This document shows positions 12,858-20,445 of a stretch of 41,614 nucleotides of DNA, in pieces. This DNA is from a virus, in the IMG/VR virus record IMGVR_UViG_3300010375_000031, positions 1-41,614 of that record; one strand, given 5' to 3'. The notes beneath the pieces were generated by a model. It ran no database searches. It saw only the letters and a list, made by a program, of their open reading frames with translations, and had not been told where the DNA came from. The translations under genes were made by a program, and so were the position numbers. Position 1 is the first letter of the stretch. The number at the start of each line of letters is the position of its first letter.

Positions 12858-14284
12858 CGCGCTTTGACGACATGCCGTTGCCGCCGCACTCCATCGATTC
12901 CGAGCAGGCGGTGCTCGGCGCCCTGATGCTCGATGAACGTGCATTCACACGAGTTTCTGACTGGCTCGAAGAGGGTGACTTCTACCGCAAGGATCACCAG
13001 TTGATCTACCGCGCGATCAGCGAACTCGCGGACCGCAACATGCCCTTCGATTCGGTCACATTGGCTGACTGGTTCGAGTCGAACAACCTGTCCGAACTCG
13101 TTGGCAGCTCGAGCTATGTGATTGAGCTATCGAACACCACGCCAAGTGCGGCGAACATCGCGGCCTATGCGGAAATCGTCCGGGAGAAATCGAAGCTGCG
13201 AAAGCTGATCGATACCGGCCAGCGTCTCGTGGCAAACGCCCTGCGGCAGACCGGAACGGATTCGAACAACATCGCGACGGCGGCAGCGGCCGAGATCGCT
13301 GCGCTCGGCGCGGCGTCGCGCGGCGGTCTGGCGCTGGCGAAATCGAGTGTCGGGGCGTGGTTCGCCGAATTAGGCGCGCGCTTCGATAGGCACGAGGAAT
13401 ACACGGGCGTCCTGACTCCGTGGGCGAATCTCAACGACCTGACGCTCGGCCTGCAACCCGGCGACCTGATCATCATCGCTGGCCGGTCGAACATGGGCAA
13501 GTCCGTCACCGGCTTCCAGATCGCCTTGCACAACGCGCTCGCCGGCGCCCGCACGTCTGTGCATTCGCTCGAAATGCGCGACAAGCAGGTGATCCAGCGC
13601 GGCATTGCCGCATTCGGTGGAATCTCGCATCGAGCCCTGCAACGTCCGCGTGATCTTGACGATGCGGATTGGGCGCGCGTCACCGGCATGACGACGCGCC
13701 TCGCAGCGTCACCGCTGCTGATCGACGATCAGGCGGGCATCACGGCGGCCCAAGTCGCCGCGCGCGCCAAGCAGGCGCATCTGCGCGCACCGCTGACGCT
13801 ATCGGTCATCGATCACTTGCATGCAGTGCGCAGGCCTGGCCGCGATCCGGTAAACGAACTTGGCGACGTCGCGCAGACGTTCAAGAACCTGGCGAAGGAA
13901 CTGAACATCCCGATCGTGCTGCTCGCGCAGCTCAATCGCGCCAATACCGCACGCACCGATCACCGGCCGACGATGGCCGACCTGCGCGGATCTGGTTCGA
14001 TCGAGGAAATCGCTGACGTGATCCTACTGCTGCACCGCGAGGATTACTACGACCGCAAGACGCACCTCAAAGGCGTCGTCGAGATGATCGTGGGCAAAGG
14101 CCGTGACATCGAGACGGGCGGCACGCTGTATTTCCGGAATCACTACGACCAGATGCGCATCGAGCAGTGGGAAGGCCCACTTCCCGAGCCGACCGGCTCC
14201 GACGAGAAGGCGAAGAAGGCCACAGGATTCAAAAAGACCGTGACGAAAGCCGATGACTACCGTTCAGCGAAGGAGGGCGAATGA
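12854..14284 (+). CDS. dnaB: Replicative DNA helicase, DnaB family
   Basis: A 476-residue DnaB-type hexameric helicase. The N-terminal domain (about 10-110, PHSIDSEQAVLGALMLD) is followed by a linker and the RecA-like C-terminal domain: Walker A GRSNMGKSV (210-218; the usual form is GRPSMGKT), SLEM (238-241), Walker B LSVIDHLH (about 316-323), a DnaB box around LLAQLNRA, and DLRGSGSIEEIADVILLLHR. Length is near that of bacterial DnaB. The ATG at 12854 overlaps the previous stop. Upstream in-frame codons overlap the small gene and do not look like DnaB. It would unwind phage DNA at the fork. Confidence 0.95.
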   Translation: MTRFDDMPLPPHSIDSEQAVLGALMLDERAFTRVSDWLEEGDFYRKDHQLIYRAISELADRNMPFDSVTLADWFESNNLSELVGSSSYVIELSNTTPSAANIAAYAEIVREKSKLRKLIDTGQRLVANALRQTGTDSNNIATAAAAEIAALGAASRGGLALAKSSVGAWFAELGARFDRHEEYTGVLTPWANLNDLTLGLQPGDLIIIAGRSNMGKSVTGFQIALHNALAGARTSVHSLEMRDKQVIQRGIAAFGGISHRALQRPRDLDDADWARVTGMTTRLAASPLLIDDQAGITAAQVAARAKQAHLRAPLTLSVIDHLHAVRRPGRDPVNELGDVAQTFKNLAKELNIPIVLLAQLNRANTARTDHRPTMADLRGSGSIEEIADVILLLHREDYYDRKTHLKGVVEMIVGKGRDIETGGTLYFRNHYDQMRIEQWEGPLPEPTGSDEKAKKATGFKKTVTKADDYRSAKEGE

Positions 14285-14787
14285 CTTTTCGAGTGACGCT
14301 TGGTGTGGATCCGGGCCAGACCGGCGCAATCGCAGTGCTCGCCGATGGCGCATGCGCGGGCTTCATTGACATGCCGATCATGTTGCGCAAGGCCGGCGGC
14401 CACGAGGTCAATGCGGCCGAGTTGGCGAACAAGCTGCGCGAGATCGTGCGCGCGCATGCCGGCGCCTACTTCATTGCGATCGTGGAGGCCGTCTCTGCGA
14501 TGCCGAAGCAGGGCGTGTCATCAAGCTTCCGCTTTGGTGAATCCTTCGGCGCACTCAAGGGTGTGCTCGGCGCCCTGAATATTCCATACCGACTTGTTCC
14601 GCCGCAGATGTGGAAGCGGCACCTACGGCTCACCGGCTGCGACAAAGACGCGGCCCGCACGATGGTGATTCAGCGATTCCCAGAGATCGCCGAATCGATG
14701 AAGCGGAAGAAAGACGTTGGCAGAGCCGATGCGCTCTTGCTGGCGCTCTGGGGCGAAACCACCGAGCAGGTCGCGAAAGCGGCATAA
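14281..14787 (+). CDS. RuvC-like Holliday junction resolvase
   Basis: A 168-residue RNase H-fold nuclease. GVDPGQTGA carries the first catalytic Asp (D10), E69 lies in IAIVEAVSAMP, and D150 in VGRADALLLALW. FGESFGALKGVL is the DNA-binding helix region of RuvC proteins. It should cut branched recombination intermediates or trim concatemers before packaging. The start ATG overlaps the DnaB stop (ATGA). Confidence 0.9.
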   Translation: MTFRVTLGVDPGQTGAIAVLADGACAGFIDMPIMLRKAGGHEVNAAELANKLREIVRAHAGAYFIAIVEAVSAMPKQGVSSSFRFGESFGALKGVLGALNIPYRLVPPQMWKRHLRLTGCDKDAARTMVIQRFPEIAESMKRKKDVGRADALLLALWGETTEQVAKAA

Positions 14788-14803
14788 CCAAAGAGGAGCA
14801 ATC

Positions 14804-15352
14804 ATGAGTTTCGAAATCAATCAGCAGTGCGTGATCGAGCACGTCAACGTGCGCCGCGGCAAGAACGACGAGAGCGAGGTCGCGATCGACATCAAGCTTT
14901 CGTGCGAGGACATCCCGGCAAAGGCCATCGCGGGCATCTTGCGCGCGGCGAACGATGAGGAAGTCATCAAGTCGTTTTTCGGCGACGACGCGGATCAGAA
15001 CAAACGCTTCCTCGGCATTGGCGCACTCAGCGTCGAAGAGGAGTTCGAAGGCAAGCACATGATCAAGATTTCGAGCTTGTCGAAGATGCGCGTGCTTAAG
15101 CTCGCGAAGATCAAGCTGACGCCGCGCGCGAAAGGCCTGTTCGATGGCGTGTTTCGGATCACGGTCGAGCAGCCGCCGCAGAACTTCATCGAAGCGGTCG
15201 CCGAGAAGATCCATCGCTCGGTGAACGTGCGCCTCGAGCAGGACGTGCAGGAACTCGACTTCAAGCCAAGCGACAAACCGGCCGAAGAAGCGAAGAAGCC
15301 GGGCCGCCCGCGCAAGCTGCAGGGCGAGGACGTGCAGCCGGCACTGCACTGA
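14804..15352 (+). CDS. Hypothetical replication-region protein, possible ssDNA-binding protein
   Basis: A 182-residue protein with AGAGGAG before its ATG. The body is beta-rich (INQQCVIEHVNVRRGKND, EFEGKHMIKISSLSKMRV, FDGVFRITVEQPPQNFIEAV) and the tail is a charged, disordered stretch (about 150-182) with a KKPGRPRK segment. An OB-fold ssDNA-binding protein would fit the shape and the location beside DnaB and RuvC, but no SSB signature is visible. I know similar phage proteins only as hypothetical. Confidence 0.72.
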   Translation: MSFEINQQCVIEHVNVRRGKNDESEVAIDIKLSCEDIPAKAIAGILRAANDEEVIKSFFGDDADQNKRFLGIGALSVEEEFEGKHMIKISSLSKMRVLKLAKIKLTPRAKGLFDGVFRITVEQPPQNFIEAVAEKIHRSVNVRLEQDVQELDFKPSDKPAEEAKKPGRPRKLQGEDVQPALH

Positions 15353-15355
15353 CGT

Positions 15356-15883
15356 ATGCCCGCCGCAGCCGCCACGAAGACCGCGCGCGCCAAGAAACCG
15401 GCGCGTCCGATCTATCTGACCGTCCAGCAGCTCGTCCGTCCAGACACGGGCGAGCTGATCGGCGCGCTCGTCCCGTCGACGCAGTGGGATCAGCGAGCGA
15501 TGCGCGAGCGAAAGCTCAAGGTCGGAACGCAGGTACGAGGTCGACTTGAGAAGCCTCGCAACGTGAAGCTGCACCGCCTAGGGCACGCTCTCTGCAAGTT
15601 CGTGGCCGAGCGCGTGCCGGGCTTCGAGGACGAGGACGGGCACAAGGCGCTCAAGCGACTGCAGCGCGAGTGTGGCGCGTACTGCGAGGCCTACGAGATC
15701 GACCTCGGCCCGCTCGGCAAGGTCCAGGCGTCGCAGGCGCGCTCTGTGGCTTTTGACGAAATGGAAAACGATGAGTTCGCCGATCTGTTGAAGCAGATCA
15801 GCCGTCACATCGCGGCCAAGTACCTCACTGCGATGACACCGGAAGAGATCGAGGCCGCGGTCGAAATGATGATTCAGGAGTGA
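15356..15883 (+). CDS. DUF1367-like phage protein
   Basis: A 175-residue protein with a basic Ala/Lys-rich N-terminus (residues 1-18). It continues with LKVGTQVRGRLEKPRNVKLHRLGH and then SVAFDEMENDEFADLLKQIS. The K-x-RN-x-x-x-HR pattern and the F-x-x-M-x-x-x-x-F segment are like DUF1367 proteins of lambdoid phages, in the Nin/recombination region. The ATG is 3 bases after the previous stop. Molecular role is unknown. Confidence 0.7.
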   Translation: MPAAAATKTARAKKPARPIYLTVQQLVRPDTGELIGALVPSTQWDQRAMRERKLKVGTQVRGRLEKPRNVKLHRLGHALCKFVAERVPGFEDEDGHKALKRLQRECGAYCEAYEIDLGPLGKVQASQARSVAFDEMENDEFADLLKQISRHIAAKYLTAMTPEEIEAAVEMMIQE

Positions 15884-15886
15884 GCA

Positions 15887-16111
15887 ATGTTCGAATCGGA
15901 TGAAACGTTCTGGACCGTGATCATTCTCACCATTGTGCTTGCCTTCGCAGCCGGCACCTATTGGGCTCTTCAGGCCGAAGCAAAGCAGCGTGCAGCATTC
16001 ATGGCCGAATGCCAGCAAGAGCGGAAGCACTACGAGTGCGTCGCGATGTGGCGGCAGGGTGAAAGTTCAGTTGCGCCAATGCCAATGACGATCATCGTTC
16101 CGGTGCGCTGA
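15887..16111 (+). CDS. Small single-pass membrane protein, 74 aa
   Basis: One hydrophobic helix (WTVIILTIVLAFAAGTYWAL, about residues 9-28) near the N-terminus is followed by a charged cytoplasmic or periplasmic tail with two Cys. The ATG is 4 bases after the preceding stop, and its stop overlaps the next ATG by one base (TGATG). No family recognised. Confidence 0.68.
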   Translation: MFESDETFWTVIILTIVLAFAAGTYWALQAEAKQRAAFMAECQQERKHYECVAMWRQGESSVAPMPMTIIVPVR

Positions 16112-16377
16112 TGCGAAGCAAGAACAGTCGACCGCTGAATAATGCAGAGCGCCATCATCTTGAGCGCGTCAAGTCGCTGCCGTGTTCCTGGTGCGGAGCG
16201 CCATCCCCGAGCTACGCGCACCACATCAAGCAGGGGCAACACTGGACCTGTGTCGCAACTTGTTGGGACTGCCACCAAGGCCCGAAAGGGTTGCATGGCG
16301 ATCAGACTTTGCAGCGCGTGTACCGCATGGACGAACTAGACGCCCTGGCCGTGACGATCGCGAGGCTTGCCGCATGA
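16111..16377 (+). CDS. HNH-type nuclease, Ref/DUF968-like
   Basis: An 88-residue protein with CSWCGAPSPSYAHHIKQGQH (about 25-44), a second pair CVATCWDCHQG, and GLHGDQ. Cys pairs flanking AHHI and a terminal HG are typical of the small His-Me finger nucleases found in Nin-type regions (Ref, DUF968). P1 Ref needs RecA filaments to cut DNA, so a role in recombination is plausible. It overlaps the previous gene by one base and the next by four. Confidence 0.78.
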   Translation: MRSKNSRPLNNAERHHLERVKSLPCSWCGAPSPSYAHHIKQGQHWTCVATCWDCHQGPKGLHGDQTLQRVYRMDELDALAVTIARLAA

Positions 16378-16508
16378 CGCAACGCCAATGTCTCGCCCTG
16401 GAGTTCGTAATGGTATTCCTCGCCGTCAAGGCAGCGTACGGCCGAGTGAGCTATACCGATTTCCGTGTGCGTGCTGCTCGACGCAGATATCGGGCGGCTT
16501 GCGCATGA
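16374..16508 (+). CDS. Tiny hypothetical protein, 44 aa
   Basis: A 44-residue frame (MTQRQCLALEFVMVFLAVKA start, Arg-rich end) linked by ATGA overlaps on both sides. A moderately hydrophobic N-terminal half precedes a very basic C-terminal half. No family recognised. The overlaps are the main support. Confidence 0.55.
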   Translation: MTQRQCLALEFVMVFLAVKAAYGRVSYTDFRVRAARRRYRAACA

Positions 16509-16729
16509 CGTTCATGACGCGACCGGAGCAGTTCGCCGACTGGCCGATAGCTAAGCGATTGAAGGCGAAGATCCTCGCGGATCCTTGCGCGCACTGCCTA
16601 TGCCGAGAGCCGCAGACTGTGTTCGGCAAGACTGTGTGCGGCAGCGGCGAGCTTGGGCGCAACTGGTGGACATGCACGCGCGACGGGCGAAAGCCTACTT
16701 TTGAACTTGATTCGGAGACGATTCGATGA
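16505..16729 (+). CDS. Small Cys-rich protein, 74 aa
   Basis: The sequence includes DPCAHCLCREPQTVFGKTVC and later WWTCTRDGRKP, giving a CxxCxC...C...C set that could bind zinc. The ATG at 16505 overlaps the preceding stop and its stop overlaps the Q start. Function unknown. Small zinc proteins are common in the ninR-like region between replication genes and Q. Confidence 0.65.
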   Translation: MTFMTRPEQFADWPIAKRLKAKILADPCAHCLCREPQTVFGKTVCGSGELGRNWWTCTRDGRKPTFELDSETIR

Positions 16730-17373
16730 GCGATGAATTGCTGGCAATGCTGGAGCCTCGGTCTCCTGGTTTAACGCAGGGGAGAGGGGGTATTCCCGAG
16801 ATTACCGCCTTGGATGTTGCCGGCGCGCTTGGCTGCGCGCAGGACAAGTTCGCTTCCGCATGCTTCCAAATCGTGAGAGGTGGATCGCTGCACAACTTCC
16901 CGCACGTCGATGAACTACTCGCATGCCGGCAGTTCGTTGAATGGCGCGAGCGCGCGGAGCGCTTGATCAATGCGCAGATCAAGGTCGCTGCTGCCCATCG
17001 AATGGGGAGAGGCGCGCAGCATGCCAAGCTAGAAATCGAGGGCGCGCGCGCAGCAATGTGGCCGGCGTTGGACGACTACGGCGGAAAATACGAGATGATC
17101 CGCCGCGCAGTCGTTGCCGAGCTACGATTCCCGAGAATCTGCCCGCTATGCAACGGCACATCGGAGATCACGAGGGAGAGCCGGATCGTGCCCTGCACGG
17201 AATGCGATGCGCGCGGCGTTCTGCCGATAAGCGATCGGCAGCGCGCACTCGCGATGAAGATTGACCATACCAATTACCTGCGGTCCTGGCGCAAGGTCTA
17301 CGAATGGACGTATAGGCTCGTATCAGATTCCGTTGCAACTGGTCGAGAGGAATTCGAAGCCGCACTCAAATAG
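16726..17373 (+). CDS. Q: Q-type late antiterminator
   Basis: A 215-residue protein. A zinc-finger-like region CPLCNG (139-144) and CTECDARG (157-164) is followed by SDRQRALAMKIDHTNYLRSW and WTYRLVSD. This is the layout of phage 82/lambda-family Q with its DnaJ-like zinc ribbon. Q loads on polymerase paused just after the late promoter and makes it read through terminators into lysis and virion genes. The location, last gene before a hairpin, tRNA and endolysin, fits exactly. Confidence 0.83.
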   Translation: MSDELLAMLEPRSPGLTQGRGGIPEITALDVAGALGCAQDKFASACFQIVRGGSLHNFPHVDELLACRQFVEWRERAERLINAQIKVAAAHRMGRGAQHAKLEIEGARAAMWPALDDYGGKYEMIRRAVVAELRFPRICPLCNGTSEITRESRIVPCTECDARGVLPISDRQRALAMKIDHTNYLRSWRKVYEWTYRLVSDSVATGREEFEAALK

Positions 17374-17374
17374 T

Positions 17375-17472
17375 GGTGCGTCGAGCCGCACCAAAACCCA
17401 CCTTTTTTTGCGCTACTCTACGCGCGACCAAAGTACCCACCGAAGCCCGCGCAAGCGGGTTTCTTCGTTTTC
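17375..17472 (+). terminator. Hairpin and terminator-like region after Q
   Basis: GGTGCG-TCGAGC-CGCACC (17375-17392) forms a 6-bp hairpin, with a seven-T run only from 17403. A second hairpin, AAGCCCGC-GCAA-GCGGGTTT (17443-17462, one G-T pair), runs into TCTTCGTTTTC. One or both may be the terminator that Q overrides. A convincing late promoter was not seen in this stretch. Confidence 0.55.
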
Positions 17473-17547
17473 AGCGGCTTAGATCAGCAGCAGATCGCCG
17501 GGCCCATAACCCGGAAGTCGTCCGTGCAAATCGGGCAGCCGCTACCA
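17473..17547 (+). tRNA. tRNA-like gene, anticodon CAU (Met or lysidine-Ile)
   Basis: The 75 bases fold as a cloverleaf. The acceptor AGCGGCT (17473-17479) pairs perfectly with AGCCGCT (17537-17543), followed by A and an encoded CCA. The D-stem is GATC/GATC around AGCAGCA. The anticodon stem CCGGG/CCCGG carries loop CCCATAA, with CAU at 17505-17507. The T-stem is GTCCG/CGGGC around TGCAAAT. Two oddities: the D-loop lacks the usual GG, and the T-loop has G in place of U55, so the normal D-loop/T-loop contacts are missing. It lies just after Q, the place where Shiga-toxin phages keep tRNAs. It may be a functional phage tRNA or a tRNA mimic. Confidence 0.75.
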
Positions 17548-17731
17548 TTCAATGCCCCGTCAAGCCGAATGATCCGATGCTCCCCGGACGTCGGTGGATT
17601 GGCCGACGCCAATCGCGGGGCGACCCATATCTGCGGCAGTTAGAGCAAGTCCTCGCCCATATCGTGAGATGGCAGCGATGAGTCTCGTGGATTCCCAAAG
17701 GTGAAGAAATCGCTGCCGCAGACCCTATTCG
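17548..17731. other. Short gene-free stretch between tRNA and endolysin
   Basis: I see no convincing gene here. A 34-codon ATG frame at 17577-17681 has no ribosome site or family. Before the endolysin ATG (17732) only weak purine-rich sequence (AGGTGAAGAAA, about 30 bases upstream) is present. Confidence 0.5.
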
Positions 17732-18274
17732 ATGACTCCAATCACTGCCGACCAATTGCGTATTGTCATGCCGCACAGCGGCGCGAAGGCGGATGCGTTC
17801 GTCGGCTCGATCAATGATTGCCTGCCGCGCTACGGCATAGACGTGCCGGAGCGAATAGCCGCTTGGCTTGGGCAGATCGCCGTCGAGTCCGGCGAGTTTC
17901 GCTATGTGCGCGAGATATGGGGTCCGACGAAGCTGCAGTTGACGTATGAGGGCCGTATCGACTTGGGCAATACGCAGTCCGGGGACGGGTTCCGTTTTCG
18001 CGGTCGGGGACTGATCCAGATCACTGGCCGCGCGAATTACGAGGCGGCAGCGAAAGCGCTCGGAGCTGATTTGCTCGATAAGCCGGAGCTACTCGAAACG
18101 CCGGCATTAGCGACCGCGAGCGCGTGCTGGTTCTGGCAGGCGCACGGTCTGAACGAACTGGCTGATGCGAGGGATTATGTCGCGATCACGCGGCGAATCA
18201 ATGGAGGTCTATCGCACTACACGCAGCGAGTCGAATACATCGATCGCGCGCGCGCAGTGCTGGGGCTGATGTGA
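17732..18274 (+). CDS. Endolysin, GH19 chitinase-like muramidase
   Basis: A 180-residue lysozyme of glycoside hydrolase family 19. AAWLGQIAVESGEF carries the catalytic Glu (E52), E61 follows in VREIWG, and FRFRGRGLIQITGRANY (about 88-103) is the family signature. WFWQAHGLNELAD and ITRRINGG complete the fold. It cleaves peptidoglycan glycan strands at lysis. No signal peptide or SAR helix is visible, so it should need a holin to cross the inner membrane. It is the first gene of the lysis block, ahead of the membrane proteins. Confidence 0.93.
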   Translation: MTPITADQLRIVMPHSGAKADAFVGSINDCLPRYGIDVPERIAAWLGQIAVESGEFRYVREIWGPTKLQLTYEGRIDLGNTQSGDGFRFRGRGLIQITGRANYEAAAKALGADLLDKPELLETPALATASACWFWQAHGLNELADARDYVAITRRINGGLSHYTQRVEYIDRARAVLGLM

Positions 18275-18284
18275 GGCAATCAAC

Positions 18285-18656
18285 ATGACGAGTGCAACGG
18301 CAATGCTTGAAGAAATCCCCGGCGCATCGAATGTATCCGCCCCGACATCGCTCTTAGGATGGCTGACGGCGGCGGCCACCGTCGCGGTGCCATCGATGCT
18401 GTGGGGGATATCGAGGCTGCGCATAATGTGGTCGCGCGATGCCGTCGATAGGGCCAGCGCTGATGGGCAGGGCGATGTGATTGCCACGCTGCGCGCACAG
18501 CTTGCCGCGGAAACCGAGCGCGCCAATAAGAATGGTGCGGCGCGTGACGCGGCGATCGACCAGATCGGGCAACTGCGTGTGCAGGTTCAAGACTTGACAC
18601 TGCAAGTGCAACTGCTGACCGCACAAGTTCAATCGCTCAAGGCTTTTCCGAAATGA
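18285..18656 (+). CDS. Membrane protein with C-terminal coiled coil, holin candidate
   Basis: A 123-residue protein. One hydrophobic segment (LLGWLTAAATVAVPSMLWGI, about 23-42) is followed by a long charged helix, LRAQLAAETERANKNG, then QLRVQVQDLTLQVQLLTAQV with clear heptads. It follows the endolysin by 10 bases, and its stop overlaps the next ATG by 4. A holin or a trimeric membrane-anchored factor is possible. The coiled coil is longer than usual for holins. Confidence 0.7.
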   Translation: MTSATAMLEEIPGASNVSAPTSLLGWLTAAATVAVPSMLWGISRLRIMWSRDAVDRASADGQGDVIATLRAQLAAETERANKNGAARDAAIDQIGQLRVQVQDLTLQVQLLTAQVQSLKAFPK

Positions 18657-19102
18657 ATATCGCCGCACCAGTTCGTGCATGGTGGAAGAATCATGAAGGC
18701 TGGATCGCTGTGGGCGCCTTTGCCGTCGGCGTCTTCGCCTTGGGCTCGCTATTCGGCGCGTGGCGCGCGGGTATCGACTATCAGTTGCAGTCCAACCGCC
18801 TGGACGAATCGCATACGGTCGCGCTTGAGGCGAAAGATGCAACGATTCACGCGAAGGATGATCTGATCGCCAAGCTCGCCGGCACAACCGCAACGGCGAG
18901 TGCCGCGGCGGCGCAAGCAACCGATCAGGCAACGCAGGCGATCGATGAGGCGAAGACGGCCGCAGTGAAGTCCGCACAGGCAGCGCAGACGGCTCAAGTC
19001 GCCGCTGTGCATGCAAAAGCTGCCACTGCAGATGCGCGCGCAGTCAAGAATGCCGTGAGCGATGGCATGCGTGCTGCAACGAAATCGGAGAAAAGACAGT
19101 AA
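18653..19102 (+). CDS. Membrane protein with Ala-rich coiled coil, holin/lysis candidate
   Basis: A 149-residue protein. The TM helix (about 19-37, GWIAVGAFAVGVFALGSLFG) is followed by a very Ala-rich helical rod (about 75-140, with QATDQATQAIDEAKTAAV). It overlaps the previous gene by 4 bases and the next by 1. The layout of TM plus long extended helix resembles an inner-membrane spanin more than a holin, but a clear Rz candidate lies two genes on. Confidence 0.68.
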   Translation: MNIAAPVRAWWKNHEGWIAVGAFAVGVFALGSLFGAWRAGIDYQLQSNRLDESHTVALEAKDATIHAKDDLIAKLAGTTATASAAAAQATDQATQAIDEAKTAAVKSAQAAQTAQVAAVHAKAATADARAVKNAVSDGMRAATKSEKRQ

Positions 19103-19191
19103 TGGAAACCGCATTCGTTCTAATCGTGGTCGGACTCATTGCGTTCGGGCTCGGGTTCTGGCTCGGTGTCAATACGAGCTTCAAGAACTGA
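19102..19191 (+). CDS. 29-residue membrane peptide
   Basis: METAFVLIVVGLIAFGLGFW is nearly all membrane-spanning, followed by LGVNTSFKN. The ATG overlaps the preceding TAA by one base (TAATG) and the stop overlaps the Rz ATG (TGATG). The tight packing supports translation. It could be a small holin or holin regulator. Confidence 0.6.
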   Translation: METAFVLIVVGLIAFGLGFWLGVNTSFKN

Positions 19192-19529
19192 TGGAAAACT
19201 TCCTCAAGCTCGTGCCTTGGTGGGGCTGGCTGATCTTCTGCGGTGCCGTCATCAGCGGCAAGGCCGTCTATGACCATTATCAGCGCGAGATCGGGAAAAC
19301 GCAGTGCGAGGCCAATTACGCCGCTGAAAAGGCGCGAGCCGACAAGCTGCAAACGCAGATCGACGGCCAAGCGGCCGCGCAGAACGCGCCGGTGATGGCG
19401 CGCTATAACGCACTCAATGAGGCACTGGCTTCCTATGACCGCTCGCCAATTGCTATTCCTGGCTGCGGCCGGGCTCCTGACGACATCGTGCGCGCCGTCA
19501 ACGCATCTCACGCGCGCAAGAACCTGTGA
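19191..19529 (+). CDS. Rz: Rz-like inner-membrane spanin
   Basis: A 112-residue protein. A TM segment (about 8-25, VPWWGWLIFCGAVISGKA) precedes a charged periplasmic helix (YHDHYQREIG-like region then AAEKARADKLQTQIDG). It ends 95 bases into the embedded Rz1 frame. Inner-membrane spanins pair with Rz1 to fuse inner and outer membranes in the last step of lysis. The ATG at 19191 belongs to the TGATG junction. Further upstream codons in the same frame would overlap other genes. Confidence 0.82.
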   Translation: MENFLKLVPWWGWLIFCGAVISGKAVYDHYQREIGKTQCEANYAAEKARADKLQTQIDGQAAAQNAPVMARYNALNEALASYDRSPIAIPGCGRAPDDIVRAVNASHARKNL

Positions 19530-19719
19530 CGCCAATGCCGAGGCGATTTGCTTCGCGCAATGTCCTGTGCTGCGCGATTGGGATGGCGACACGTCGACTC
19601 TCGTATCGACGCTGACCGGCTGGGGTTTGCAGTACGAGTTGTGCGAATCACGCCGCGCTGCATGCGCGAATTGCCTCGATCCTTCCCGCGCCGCCGGCGC
19701 ACTGCGGAGTACGAAATGA
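19435..19719 (+). CDS. Rz1: Rz1-like outer-membrane lipoprotein spanin, overlapping Rz
   Basis: A 94-residue lipoprotein in a different frame that starts inside Rz (overlap 95 bases). The signal MTARQLLFLAAAGLLTTSC has lipobox LTTSC, Cys at residue 19. The mature part is Cys-rich (six more Cys) and not notably proline-rich. The nested/overlapping Rz1 arrangement is diagnostic for spanin pairs. It is longer than lambda Rz1. Its stop overlaps the next ATG by 4 bases. Confidence 0.85.
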   Translation: MTARQLLFLAAAGLLTTSCAPSTHLTRARTCDANAEAICFAQCPVLRDWDGDTSTLVSTLTGWGLQYELCESRRAACANCLDPSRAAGALRSTK

Positions 19720-20441
19720 CGAAGTACATGTTGAGTATCCTCCTGTTCATCGCCGCGGTGTTCTGTGCTGCAGCGCTCGCGGAGCCGGTCAATTGCAACA
19801 ACGCGCAGGGAACCGTAGCCATTCCAGGAACGGCTCTGACGGTGAATTGTCCGAGCTCGACAGTTCCGCCTCCACAACCGCCTCCGGTGCAGCCTCCATC
19901 GACAGGTTGCGATGCGAGCCAGCTTTCGAGTGCTGTCGGCGGCAAACGGCTGAAGCGTCAGTGTGCTGTATCTATGACTGTCTGGCCGAATGGTGCGAGC
20001 TACGGCGGTGACGCTACCGATCTCGGCAAGGTGCTGAATGGAAGCTCGTTCCCCGCTTTCGCCTATGCTGGATACTCGCCCACTTTCACCGTGAATTCCG
20101 GCTCATATATCGCCTTGGCATTCACGCCAAAGGCTCAGGGTGCATTTCAACTCGCGGCCAATCCGAGTTATGGAGACGGCGGAACGATATCGCTGAGTAC
20201 GGTCCCCGGGGCACTGACGAGGGATGCGGCTGGCGCAATCTGCGTCCTTAACCGCGGCAGTAACAATAGCCTCTACGTCAGCACAATTGCTGGATCGATC
20301 TGCCAGGTGCAGGCAGGCACGACCTACTTCGTCAACATCTCTGACGTAGATACCTTGGGCAACAACCTGTGCTTTAAGGGCATGCCCAATACCTGCGCTT
20401 CATCGACGCTGAGTTATACGGTCTACACGTCAGGTCGTTGA
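19716..20441 (+). CDS. Secreted protein of unknown function, 241 aa
   Basis: A type I signal peptide (MTKYMLSILLFIAAVFCAAA, likely cut after ALA at about 22) leads into a short N-terminal part, a proline linker PPPQPPPVQPPSTG (about 50-63) and a C-terminal beta-rich domain (about 85-241) with paired Cys. The domain contains TFTVNSGSYIALAFTP and YFVNISDVDTLGNNLCF. It looks like a periplasmic or surface binding domain. It is linked by a 4-base overlap to Rz1, so it should be made late with the lysis genes. It might be a lysis-linked exported factor or a moron. Not recognised. Confidence 0.75.
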   Translation: MTKYMLSILLFIAAVFCAAALAEPVNCNNAQGTVAIPGTALTVNCPSSTVPPPQPPPVQPPSTGCDASQLSSAVGGKRLKRQCAVSMTVWPNGASYGGDATDLGKVLNGSSFPAFAYAGYSPTFTVNSGSYIALAFTPKAQGAFQLAANPSYGDGGTISLSTVPGALTRDAAGAICVLNRGSNNSLYVSTIAGSICQVQAGTTYFVNISDVDTLGNNLCFKGMPNTCASSTLSYTVYTSGR

Positions 20442-20445
20442 GCGA

